Source: Flavobacterium sp. UBA6135 (GTDB taxonomy: Bacteria > Bacteroidota > Bacteroidia > Flavobacteriales > Flavobacteriaceae). Taken from it: DNA of 40,255 bases. Position 1 is the stretch's first letter; the number at the start of each line of letters is the position of its first letter. Positions 24,067-32,162 of the stretch are shown here, one piece after another. Where the stretch lies: positions 59,293 to 99,547 of the forward strand of contig NZ_DIVJ01000034.1 of the NCBI RefSeq assembly GCF_002428305.1, given 5' to 3'. Below the pieces are notes generated by a model. That model searched no databases and was not told the DNA's origin. It saw nothing but the letters and a program-made list of their open reading frames with translations. The position numbers and the translations under genes are program-made.

Positions 24067-27000
24067 ATGAGATCGAAATTTAAATGGATTTACACGCTTT
24101 TGTTAGCGTTTTTTATTCAGTTTTCTTATGCTCAACAAGAGAAAACTATCACGGGTATTGTGTCTGAAGGGGGTATGCCGCTTCCTGGGGCAACCGTTAT
24201 TGTTAAAGGTACAAACAATGGTGTTTCATCAGATTTTGATGGAAAGTATTCTATTAGAGCCAAAACGGGAGATGTTTTGGAATTTTCTTATGTTGGTATG
24301 AAAACTAAGACATCAACAGTTGGTGCTTCTAATGTAATTAATATTACTCTAGAAAGTGATACTGCATTGGATGAGGTTGTTGTTGTAGGTTATGGTTTGA
24401 CAACTAAGGAGGCATATACTGGAACAGCAACTAAAATTAAAACTGAAAACATTGAAGCCAAAACTGTATCAAACGTTTCTCAAGCATTAAGAGGAGAGGT
24501 TGCAGGGGTAAATGTTATTACTACTTCCGGTCAGCCAGGGGTTGATGCTACAATTCGTATTCGTGGATTTGGTTCTGTTAATGGGAATAGAAGTCCATTA
24601 TACGTTGTGGATGGTGTGCCTTACACAAGTGATATTAGTGCAATTAATCCTGCAGATATAGAAAACATGACTATATTAAAGGATGCTGCTGCAACTTCTG
24701 TTTATGGTTCAAGAGGTGCTAATGGAGTTATTTTAATTACTACTAAGTCTGGTAAGTCAGGAAAATCTGTTGTGTCGGTTGATTTTAGAACAAGTATCAA
24801 TACAATGTTTTTACCAACTTATGATGTTATTAGGTCTCCAGAAGAATATATTGAGTTGTCTTGGGAGGGAGTTAAGAACAGAGGGGTGCTTTCCGGAGCT
24901 GCTGATCCAATTTCTTTTGCAAATTCAAATTTGTTTGGAGGAAATGGTATAGATCCGCATTATAATTTGTGGAATGTTAGTGGAGCTCAGTTGATTAATC
25001 CTGTAACTGGAAAGTTTAATTCTGGGGTATCACGTAGATATAATCCAGAGAATTGGGCAGATTATGCTTTCAGAACTGGGGTTAGACAAGAGGCCAATTT
25101 TCAGTTCAGTGGAGGTACTGACAAAACTAAGTATGCAACTTCATTCGGATATGTAGATGATGAAGGTTATGGTATAAATTCAGATTATACTCGTTATTCA
25201 ACTAGAATTAATCTGGAGCATAAGCCAACTGATTGGCTTAAAGTGGGTGCTAATATTGCTTATTCAGGTTCTAGATATACTAGAAATGGTCAGACTTCTG
25301 ATACCGGTAGTATTTTTTTAATGGCTAATAATGCTCCTCCTATTTATTCTATCTTTTTGAGAGATGATGAAGGAAACAAGATTGTTAATAACAATACGGG
25401 TGATTATTTTTATGACTTTGGTAATCTTTATGGTAGAGGTTTTTCTCCGCTTACAAATGGTATAGCAGATGCAAATTATAACTTAGTTAGAGATTATGTT
25501 CATACATTAACAGGGAATTTCTCATTTGATGTTAATTTAGCTAAAGGTCTTGTGTTTGAAACTCGATATGGAGGTCAGTATGAAAATTCAGATTATATTG
25601 ATATGGATAATGTTGAGGCTATTTCTGGTAATCCTGGTAATCCACTTGGGTATCTTTCTAGAACTGATTATGAGACAAAAAATCAAAACTTTTTGCAGTT
25701 GTTGCGTTATAGCAATAAATTTGGTAGTCATGGATTAGAGGCTTTTGTAGCACATGAGTCAACAGAGTGGACTAGTAATTATTTTAGAGCAGCTAAACAA
25801 AATGCAATTATTTTTGGATCTACTGATTTGTCGCAATATACCCAAATTGTTGGTAAACCAACCTCTTATACACGTGGATATACTTTAGAAAGTTATTTTG
25901 GTCAAGTTAGTTATAATTATGATCAAAAGTATTATTTGACTGCCTCAGCAAGGCGTGATGGTTCTTCTCGTTTTAGAAATGATAAATGGGGGACATTTGG
26001 TTCGGTAGGTATTGGTTGGATTGCTTCTAAAGAGGGCTTTTTAGAGAATGTTAAATTTATTGACTTCTTGAAATTTAAAGCTAGTTATGGAGTAATTGGT
26101 GATCAAGGAAATCGTTTGCAATATGGGTGGCAAATTTCAAACATTGGGGCAGATGATGAGTATGCCTTTTTGGTTAATTCGGAAGAAAGAAATTTAGATT
26201 TAACTTGGGAAAAATCCAAAGTAGCACAAGTTGGTTTTGAAAGTACTTGGTTTAATAATTCCTTAGATATTAATGTAGATTATTATGTAAAGAATACTGA
26301 TAATTTATTTTTCTCACAAACTCTACCAACATCACCAGGTTTTCAAACAATTTTCTATAACAGTGGTCAGTTACGTAATAGCGGACTTGAGTTTGATGTA
26401 GCTTTACATTTATATAAAGCAAAATCATTAGGAGATTTTTCTTTATCAATTGGTGTTAATGGTGAAATACTTAAAAATGAAGTTACACAAATGCCTATTG
26501 ATTATTTAAATCCTGGAGAAAGAAAGATAATTGACGGAGCTTTGTCTAAAGGTCGTTCTATTTTTGATTTTTACATGCGTGAATGGGCGGGTGTAGATCC
26601 TGCAACAGGAGCTGCTTTGTGGAATATGTACTATGATGATGTTAATGGAAATGGTATATTTGACGCAGAAGATACTAATATTCAAAATATGGTATTGTAT
26701 TTGGCAAGTAATCCTGATGCTAAAGTTGAACAAACTGTAACTTCTACTTATGCACAAGCAACTCAAAAGTATGTTGGTAAGTCTGCAATTCCTAAAGTAA
26801 GAGGTGCGTTTCGTTTGAATACAGAGTTTAAAAACTTCGATTTGACAGCTCAATTTAGTTATAGTATAGGTGGTTATTCTTATGATAATTATTATTCATG
26901 GTTAATGGCAAATGCTGCCATCGGACAGGATAACTGGCATACTGACATTAGAGATAGATGGCAACAACCAGGCGATGTAACAAACATACCAAGATTGTCT

Positions 27001-27285
27001 GATAATTTTTCTACTGATGCAAATTATACAAGTGTATCAACAAGATTTTTGACAAGAGCTGATTACTTGTCTCTGAATAACGTTAAGATTGGTTACACAT
27101 TTCCAGAAAGATTCATTAAAGATGCTCATATGAGTAAATTAAATATTTTCTTTGCTGCAGATAATTTAATGTTTATTAGTGCTAGAAGAGGATTTAATCC
27201 ATCTACTTCTGAAAGTGGTGCTTCAAATATTTATAGATATAATCCATTGTCTAGTTTTAGTTTTGGAGTAAAAGTTGAACTTTAA
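24067..27285 (+). CDS. SusC-like TonB-dependent transporter
   Basis: A 1072-residue outer-membrane transporter. It starts with a signal peptide (about residues 1-22, ending SYAQQ). A carboxypeptidase-like domain follows (about 25-95; GIVSEGGMPLPGATVIVKGT, FDGKYSIRA). The plug domain includes ALDEVVVVGYG, LRGEVAGVNV and SVYGSRGANGVILITTKSG, all SusC/RagA signatures. A large barrel ends in SFGVKVEL, with the final residues suited to BAM assembly. SusC proteins import oligosaccharides or peptides with a SusD lid; the SusD gene is 11 bp downstream. No sugar-degrading enzyme lies nearby, so a glycan substrate is not indicated. Confidence 0.97.
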   Translation: MRSKFKWIYTLLLAFFIQFSYAQQEKTITGIVSEGGMPLPGATVIVKGTNNGVSSDFDGKYSIRAKTGDVLEFSYVGMKTKTSTVGASNVINITLESDTALDEVVVVGYGLTTKEAYTGTATKIKTENIEAKTVSNVSQALRGEVAGVNVITTSGQPGVDATIRIRGFGSVNGNRSPLYVVDGVPYTSDISAINPADIENMTILKDAAATSVYGSRGANGVILITTKSGKSGKSVVSVDFRTSINTMFLPTYDVIRSPEEYIELSWEGVKNRGVLSGAADPISFANSNLFGGNGIDPHYNLWNVSGAQLINPVTGKFNSGVSRRYNPENWADYAFRTGVRQEANFQFSGGTDKTKYATSFGYVDDEGYGINSDYTRYSTRINLEHKPTDWLKVGANIAYSGSRYTRNGQTSDTGSIFLMANNAPPIYSIFLRDDEGNKIVNNNTGDYFYDFGNLYGRGFSPLTNGIADANYNLVRDYVHTLTGNFSFDVNLAKGLVFETRYGGQYENSDYIDMDNVEAISGNPGNPLGYLSRTDYETKNQNFLQLLRYSNKFGSHGLEAFVAHESTEWTSNYFRAAKQNAIIFGSTDLSQYTQIVGKPTSYTRGYTLESYFGQVSYNYDQKYYLTASARRDGSSRFRNDKWGTFGSVGIGWIASKEGFLENVKFIDFLKFKASYGVIGDQGNRLQYGWQISNIGADDEYAFLVNSEERNLDLTWEKSKVAQVGFESTWFNNSLDINVDYYVKNTDNLFFSQTLPTSPGFQTIFYNSGQLRNSGLEFDVALHLYKAKSLGDFSLSIGVNGEILKNEVTQMPIDYLNPGERKIIDGALSKGRSIFDFYMREWAGVDPATGAALWNMYYDDVNGNGIFDAEDTNIQNMVLYLASNPDAKVEQTVTSTYAQATQKYVGKSAIPKVRGAFRLNTEFKNFDLTAQFSYSIGGYSYDNYYSWLMANAAIGQDNWHTDIRDRWQQPGDVTNIPRLSDNFSTDANYTSVSTRFLTRADYLSLNNVKIGYTFPERFIKDAHMSKLNIFFAADNLMFISARRGFNPSTSESGASNIYRYNPLSSFSFGVKVEL

Positions 27286-27296
27286 AAAAAAATGAT

Positions 27297-28808
27297 ATGA
27301 AAAAAAGAATTTTAGTTTATTCATTCTTCACCGCTATTTTTATTAGCTTAATTAGTTGTAGTGAAGATTTTCTTGAGCCTGTTAGAGATACTTCGGTATT
27401 AACTGATGCTGATTTCGCTAATAATGCAGACATTAATCCTGGCTTAATTGAAGGTACATTGACAGGTGTTTATTCTTATATGGCAAGACCATTTGCAGTT
27501 TATGGAACAGCAGGATCAAGACATTATGATTTTGGACACAAATCAATTGATATTTGGTCTGATATGTTAACTGGAGATATGGCATTATCTAATAATGCTT
27601 ATAACTGGTATGCTAATTTTACAAACTTGGTGTCAACATCCGATTTTACAAGAGAGGAGAATGCTTTGGTTTGGACTTATTTGTACAAAGTCATCAACTT
27701 ATCTAATATTGTTATTAATAATTTAGGTGGTAATGATGCAGTTCCTGAATCTGATCAAACTAAATATATGATGGGTCAAGCTAAGGCTATGCGTGCCTAT
27801 GGATATTTTTATTTGACTCAGATGTTTCAACGAGAATATAATCCTTCTCAAGAAATTTTACCAATTTATGATGGTGTTCAAAGTTTATATTCTAAACAGC
27901 CTGCTTCTGATGTTTACAACTTGATTATAAGTGATTTAAATCAATCGATTGTTTTGTTGGATGGTTTCCAAAGAACAGCTAAAAATCAGGTTAATAAGTC
28001 GGTAGCTCAAGGATTATTGGCTTATACATATGCAGCAATGGGTATGTATCCAGAGGCAAAAGTATTGTCTGATGAAATTATTGCTACTGGTGGTTATTCT
28101 TTAACTACAGCAGGTCAATTAGCTTTTCCTGGTGTTGGTTCCGGTTTTAATAATGTAAATACAGGTTCTTGGATGTGGGGATTTGATATTACTACTGATC
28201 TTGGATATGGTTTAGTTTCTTGGTGGGGTCAGATGGATGTATTTACTTATAGCTATGCTGGGGCTGGTGATAGAAAGGCAATAGATAATGGATTATATGC
28301 TTTGATTCCAGCAAATGATGTTAGAAAAAATCAATTCAATGCAGCTCCTGGAGCGACAAATTTAATGCCAATTAACAAATTCTTCCATCAAGGAAGGGTT
28401 AGTATGGGACAACAAGTTATTGAAACTGATTATATATACATGCGAATTGAAGAGTTTTACTTGTTGAGTGCTGAAGCTGCTGCAAAATCAGGAAATGAAG
28501 CTGCTGCCAAATCAAGATTAGAAGAATTAATGACAATTAGATTAGGAAGTTTAGCTGCTGCAACAGCTTATGTTAGTCCATTGACTGGAGATGCTTTAAA
28601 AAATGCAATTTATTTACAAACTAGAATAGAGTTTTGGGGCGAAGGTAAAAGTTATTTAGCAATGAAACGTAACAAGGCTACGATTACTAGAGGCACTAAT
28701 CATACGTATTTGTCTGGCATTTCAGTTCCTTATGACGATTCTAGATTATCATTTAAGATTCCACAGGTAGAAATTAATAATAATCCTAGTATTACTGAAC
28801 AAAATTAA
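27297..28808 (+). CDS. SusD-like substrate-binding outer-membrane lipoprotein
   Basis: A 503-residue lipoprotein (lipobox LISC, Cys21) forming the surface lid of the SusCD transporter. The SusD/RagB pattern is clear: TPR-like helices (EENALVWTYLYKVINLSNIV, GQAKAMRAYGYFYLTQMFQR) and a C-terminal region with YIYMRIEEFYLLSAEAAAKSG and RIEFWGEGKSYLAMKR. It lies between SusC and a third lipoprotein, with short gaps, so the three form an operon. The ligand is unknown. Confidence 0.96.
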   Translation: MKKRILVYSFFTAIFISLISCSEDFLEPVRDTSVLTDADFANNADINPGLIEGTLTGVYSYMARPFAVYGTAGSRHYDFGHKSIDIWSDMLTGDMALSNNAYNWYANFTNLVSTSDFTREENALVWTYLYKVINLSNIVINNLGGNDAVPESDQTKYMMGQAKAMRAYGYFYLTQMFQREYNPSQEILPIYDGVQSLYSKQPASDVYNLIISDLNQSIVLLDGFQRTAKNQVNKSVAQGLLAYTYAAMGMYPEAKVLSDEIIATGGYSLTTAGQLAFPGVGSGFNNVNTGSWMWGFDITTDLGYGLVSWWGQMDVFTYSYAGAGDRKAIDNGLYALIPANDVRKNQFNAAPGATNLMPINKFFHQGRVSMGQQVIETDYIYMRIEEFYLLSAEAAAKSGNEAAAKSRLEELMTIRLGSLAAATAYVSPLTGDALKNAIYLQTRIEFWGEGKSYLAMKRNKATITRGTNHTYLSGISVPYDDSRLSFKIPQVEINNNPSITEQN

Positions 28809-28828
28809 TAACATTAAACTTATAAAGT

Positions 28829-29653
28829 ATGAATTTTTTTAAATTTAATACCTTTCCAATTTTAGCATTTCTTTTAGTTGGAATTTTGGTATCATGTGAA
28901 GATGATTCTTCATCAAGTAATCCTTTAGCTAGTCAAAATTTTGTTAGTTTTGAAACTAATAAAACGGTACTGATTGAAACCGGGCAAACTGTTGCTATTG
29001 AAGCAAAGGTGTTTGCTTCGCAAACATCTACTGTTGATAGAGTTTTAGAATTGGTAGTAGGTTCGACTAGTACTGCTAATCCTATGTATTATTCGATGCC
29101 TTCAACAGTTACTATTCCTGCAGGTTCAAAAGAAGGTACAATAAATCTTTCAATTCAAGGCGTTGAGCTAGATAGTACTGGAAAAACAATTGTTATTGGG
29201 TTTGTTCCTCAAGAAGGACTTAACGTAACAACCACGTATTCAGGATCTAAGGCGTTGGGTACTTATGCTGTTGCTTATAAGCAATTAGTAATAACAGCCA
29301 AAGAGGTTTGTAGTGCTTCTCCATTGCGAATTCAAATAGTAACTGATAGATATGGTGATGAGACTACATGGGAATTGTATAATCAGAATATGGATGTAAT
29401 TGCTTCTGGTGGGCCATATGCAACACAAAGTGCTTCTGGTGCTTTTCCTCAAGCACCTATTGATTTGTGTTTAGCAAGTGGTAGTTATACTTTTGTTGTT
29501 TATGATTCTTATGGTGACGGTATGAATAGTGGCTATGGAGCTGGATATTACAGATTAGTTTCCATGAATTCTGATTTTAGTTCTGAAGTGTTGCAAATTG
29601 CTCAAAATGGAGTATTTGGAGCATTTGATATTGTGGAATTTACTTTACAGTAG
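28829..29653 (+). CDS. Surface lipoprotein of the SusCD operon
   Basis: A 274-residue lipoprotein (lipobox LVSC, Cys23) in the position usually held by a SusE/F-like surface binding protein. Residues about 35-130 are a beta-sandwich reminiscent of Calx-beta-like or DUF4843-type domains. Residues about 155-274 begin with ITAKEVCSASPLRIQIVTDR and carry DRYGDETTWELYNQNMDVIASGG and VYDSYGDGMNSGYGAG. That second domain recalls one seen in secreted Bacteroidota proteases and adhesins, with Asp/Gly-rich loops that may bind calcium. The function is probably substrate capture at the cell surface, by position. A strong terminator follows. Confidence 0.75.
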   Translation: MNFFKFNTFPILAFLLVGILVSCEDDSSSSNPLASQNFVSFETNKTVLIETGQTVAIEAKVFASQTSTVDRVLELVVGSTSTANPMYYSMPSTVTIPAGSKEGTINLSIQGVELDSTGKTIVIGFVPQEGLNVTTTYSGSKALGTYAVAYKQLVITAKEVCSASPLRIQIVTDRYGDETTWELYNQNMDVIASGGPYATQSASGAFPQAPIDLCLASGSYTFVVYDSYGDGMNSGYGAGYYRLVSMNSDFSSEVLQIAQNGVFGAFDIVEFTLQ

Positions 29654-29716
29654 ATTTAAGCAAATTGAATCAGTAATTGTAAATAATCTATATAGATTAT
29701 TTAGTAATATTTATTT

Positions 29717-29755
29717 AAACACTTGCAAATTTTTTTTGCAAGTGTTTTTCTTTTT
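29717..29755 (+). terminator. Strong terminator of the SusCD operon
   Basis: A perfect 13-bp stem, AAACACTTGCAAA (29717-29729) with TTTGCAAGTGTTT (29735-29747), around a 5-nt T loop, followed by a T-rich tract. It lies 63 bp after the third gene's stop codon. Confidence 0.92.
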
Positions 29756-29897
29756 TAAAATGTTCAAACTAATTTTTCTTTTTTTGTACACTTATTTTTG
29801 TTTTATTTATTATTAGATTTTTAGAATAACTTCTTCTTGATTTGAATTTTTATGTATGTTATTCGTTTTTTTAACTTACTTAGCTTTTGAATTGAAT

Positions 29898-29927
29898 TTG
29901 TTAATAATTCAAATTACTATAATTTTG
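29898..29927 (+). promoter_or_regulatory. Consensus promoter with long leader before the S8 peptidase
   Basis: TTG (29898-29900), a 19-nt spacer, and TAATTTTG (29920-29927) match the Bacteroidota consensus exactly. The next start codon is 211 nt downstream (30139), far more than the usual 15-40 nt here. Confidence 0.6.
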
Positions 29928-30138
29928 CTTAACTTGAAATATAGTTTCCCTTTAATATAGGCTGTAGTAGTATGATTAACTATTTCGCATTTTAATTTTT
30001 TTTTCTTTTTATATGACTATAAGTAAATATGTTTAAATTTTCATAACAACTTATTTAAATGCATTTTGTTTTTATATATTTGTAAAGTCTAAACTTTGTT
30101 CGTAATTAAAATTGAAAAAGATAAATAATTTAGAAAAA

Positions 30139-32058
30139 ATGATTAAAAAAATAGTTTTGTTTGTTCTTGTATTTTATTATGGTTTAATAAATTCCCAAAA
30201 TGTTGATGAGGTTAGAAAAATTATTTCTGAGTATGATCCAGAAAAATATTCTCAATTAGAATTTTCATTTCATCAGAATGAATTAATTGTTCGACAAAAA
30301 ATTTATGATTTTTTGTCAATTAATCCAAATGTATCTACTGATATAGAATCTAATGGAAGATTTTATAAGTTGGTTGATGTTATAAATGACAAGCCCGTAT
30401 ATGTTGCTACGGACAATTTTTCTGCTGCTGTAGCCTCTAGAACAAATAGGTTATATCCAGGTGGATTATTGGGGCTTAATTTGCAAGGAGAAGGAATGAA
30501 TGTTGGTGTTTGGGACAGCGGTTGGATTTTAAAAACACATGTTGAATTCAACACTCCGTCTGCAAGGGTCATAACACCTGATAATTTATCAATAACACCA
30601 ACTTCAAATTTTCATGCAACTCATGTAGGCGGTACTGTTGGTGCCGCTGGAGTCGTAAATTCTGCAAGAGGAATGGCTCCTAGATCAAATATAAGATCTT
30701 ATGATTGGTCAGGTGATTTGAATGAAGTGCTATTCGATGTTTCTCAAAACGGTTTGCTGATTTCTAATCATTCTTATGGCGTTCCTATTTATAATGATAA
30801 CAATGTGTTGAATGTTCCAGTTTGGTACATGGGATGCTATAATGATACTGCTGTAGCATGGGATGAACTTGCTTACACATATCCTTATTATTTGATGGTT
30901 GCTTCTGCCGGAAATTCTGGAAACGATTCTTATACTGGTGGATTGGCACCAGGTTTTGATAAGCTTACGGGTAATAAAAACTCTAAAAATAATTTAGTAG
31001 TTGCGAATGCAAATCCTTCAGTTCATCCAATTACAGGCAACATTACTTCCTTATTTATAAATGGTAGTAGTAGTCAGGGACCAACAGATGATGGAAGAAT
31101 TAAGCCTGATATTGCGGCAGATGGTACAAATGTTTTTTCTACATTTAACAGTAATAATAATGATTATGATACAATTTCAGGAACTTCAATGGCTTCTCCT
31201 GTAGTGTCTGGAACTATATTGTTATTACAAGAACATTATAATAATTTGTATTCTAATTTTATGAAAGCCTCTACTCTTAAAGGATTGGTATGTCATACTG
31301 CATTAGATGATACAAATATTATTGGTCCCGATACTCGATTTGGTTGGGGGCTGTTAGATGCCCAAGCTGCTGCTAATGTAATAACTAGTAATAGTACTGG
31401 TGGCTCATTAATCCTTGAGTCAAATTTAGTAAATGGACAAACTTTCACATATTTATTTAATGCCTCTTCATCAACTCCACTCAAGGCAACAATATGTTGG
31501 ACTGATCCTCAAGGGACATCCAGAAATGGTTTGTTAAATGATGCAACACCTGTTTTAGTAAATGATTTAGATTTGAGAATCACGAATAGTAGTGAAACTT
31601 TTTTTCCTTGGAAATATGATTTGAACAATTTAAGTGGTGGTGCTATTAAGGGGGATAATAATGTTGATAATTTAGAAAGAATTGATATTACTAGTCCAAC
31701 TTCAGGTCAATATACATTGACAGTTAGTCATAAAGGAACATTGCTTTCCGGGAATCAAGCTTTTTCGTTAATTTTAACTGGAGGCGACTTGGTTTTGAAT
31801 ACAATTGATTCAAATATTCAAGAAGTTAAGGTGTGGCCAAATCCAGCAAATGATTTTTTAAATATAAATTTAACTACATCAAGTGATCCAACATTTATCA
31901 CAATTTATGATATTCATGGTAGGATAGTCTTCTTTAAAGAGGTTAAAAATCATGAGTTAAATCATTCTATTGATTTGAAAAACTTCACTCAAGGGATGTA
32001 TTTATTAAGTGTTAAAAGTGGTTTGAATTCAATCATAAAAAAAGTTTTAATTAATTAA
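30139..32058 (+). CDS. Secreted S8 (subtilisin-like) peptidase with T9SS sorting domain
   Basis: A 639-residue protein starting at the ATG at 30139 (MIKKIVLFV); the nine codons back to a TTG would precede the signal peptide. The signal peptide ends near INSQ. The catalytic triad is D126 in GVWDSG, H159 in FHATHVGG and S350 in SGTSMASP, so the enzyme should be active. A beta-rich domain (about 430-550) follows, like the P-type domains of secreted S8 peptidases. The last 75 residues (VWPNPANDFLNINL, ending KKVLIN) form a type A T9SS sorting domain, so it is secreted by the type IX system to the surface or medium. It may supply peptides to the adjacent SusCD system. Confidence 0.92.
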   Translation: MIKKIVLFVLVFYYGLINSQNVDEVRKIISEYDPEKYSQLEFSFHQNELIVRQKIYDFLSINPNVSTDIESNGRFYKLVDVINDKPVYVATDNFSAAVASRTNRLYPGGLLGLNLQGEGMNVGVWDSGWILKTHVEFNTPSARVITPDNLSITPTSNFHATHVGGTVGAAGVVNSARGMAPRSNIRSYDWSGDLNEVLFDVSQNGLLISNHSYGVPIYNDNNVLNVPVWYMGCYNDTAVAWDELAYTYPYYLMVASAGNSGNDSYTGGLAPGFDKLTGNKNSKNNLVVANANPSVHPITGNITSLFINGSSSQGPTDDGRIKPDIAADGTNVFSTFNSNNNDYDTISGTSMASPVVSGTILLLQEHYNNLYSNFMKASTLKGLVCHTALDDTNIIGPDTRFGWGLLDAQAAANVITSNSTGGSLILESNLVNGQTFTYLFNASSSTPLKATICWTDPQGTSRNGLLNDATPVLVNDLDLRITNSSETFFPWKYDLNNLSGGAIKGDNNVDNLERIDITSPTSGQYTLTVSHKGTLLSGNQAFSLILTGGDLVLNTIDSNIQEVKVWPNPANDFLNINLTTSSDPTFITIYDIHGRIVFFKEVKNHELNHSIDLKNFTQGMYLLSVKSGLNSIIKKVLIN

Positions 32059-32080
32059 TTCTTCATGCATTTTATAAAAA

Positions 32081-32122
32081 GTGAAAGAAGCAGATTTTCA
32101 AGTTTGCTTCTTTCATTTTTTA
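32081..32122 (+). terminator. Terminator after the S8 peptidase
   Basis: GTGAAAGAAGCA (32081-32092) pairs with TGCTTCTTTCAT (32105-32116, one G-T pair) around a 12-nt loop, followed by a T-rich tail. Confidence 0.88.
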
Positions 32123-32162
32123 TTATCAAAATGAATTACTTTTACAAAAAAAGAGAAATAAA

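Larger units (their letters stand above)
29654..30138. other. 485-bp gene-free interval between SusCD operon and S8 peptidase
   Basis: This very AT-rich gap contains the terminator of the upstream operon, then a consensus promoter at 29898-29927, then about 200 nt with no credible coding frame (the longest ATG frame after the promoter is a few codons). It could be a long 5' leader or a small RNA. No tRNA or riboswitch family was recognised. Confidence 0.6.

Noticed and set aside
29598..29816. 72-residue frame across the SusCD operon terminator
   Set aside because: It reads through a perfect terminator hairpin and a T-rich tract, and overlaps the end of the lipoprotein gene.
30112..30138. TTG start nine codons upstream for the S8 peptidase
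   Set aside because: It would put a charged extension before a normal signal peptide; the ATG at 30139 gives a standard one.
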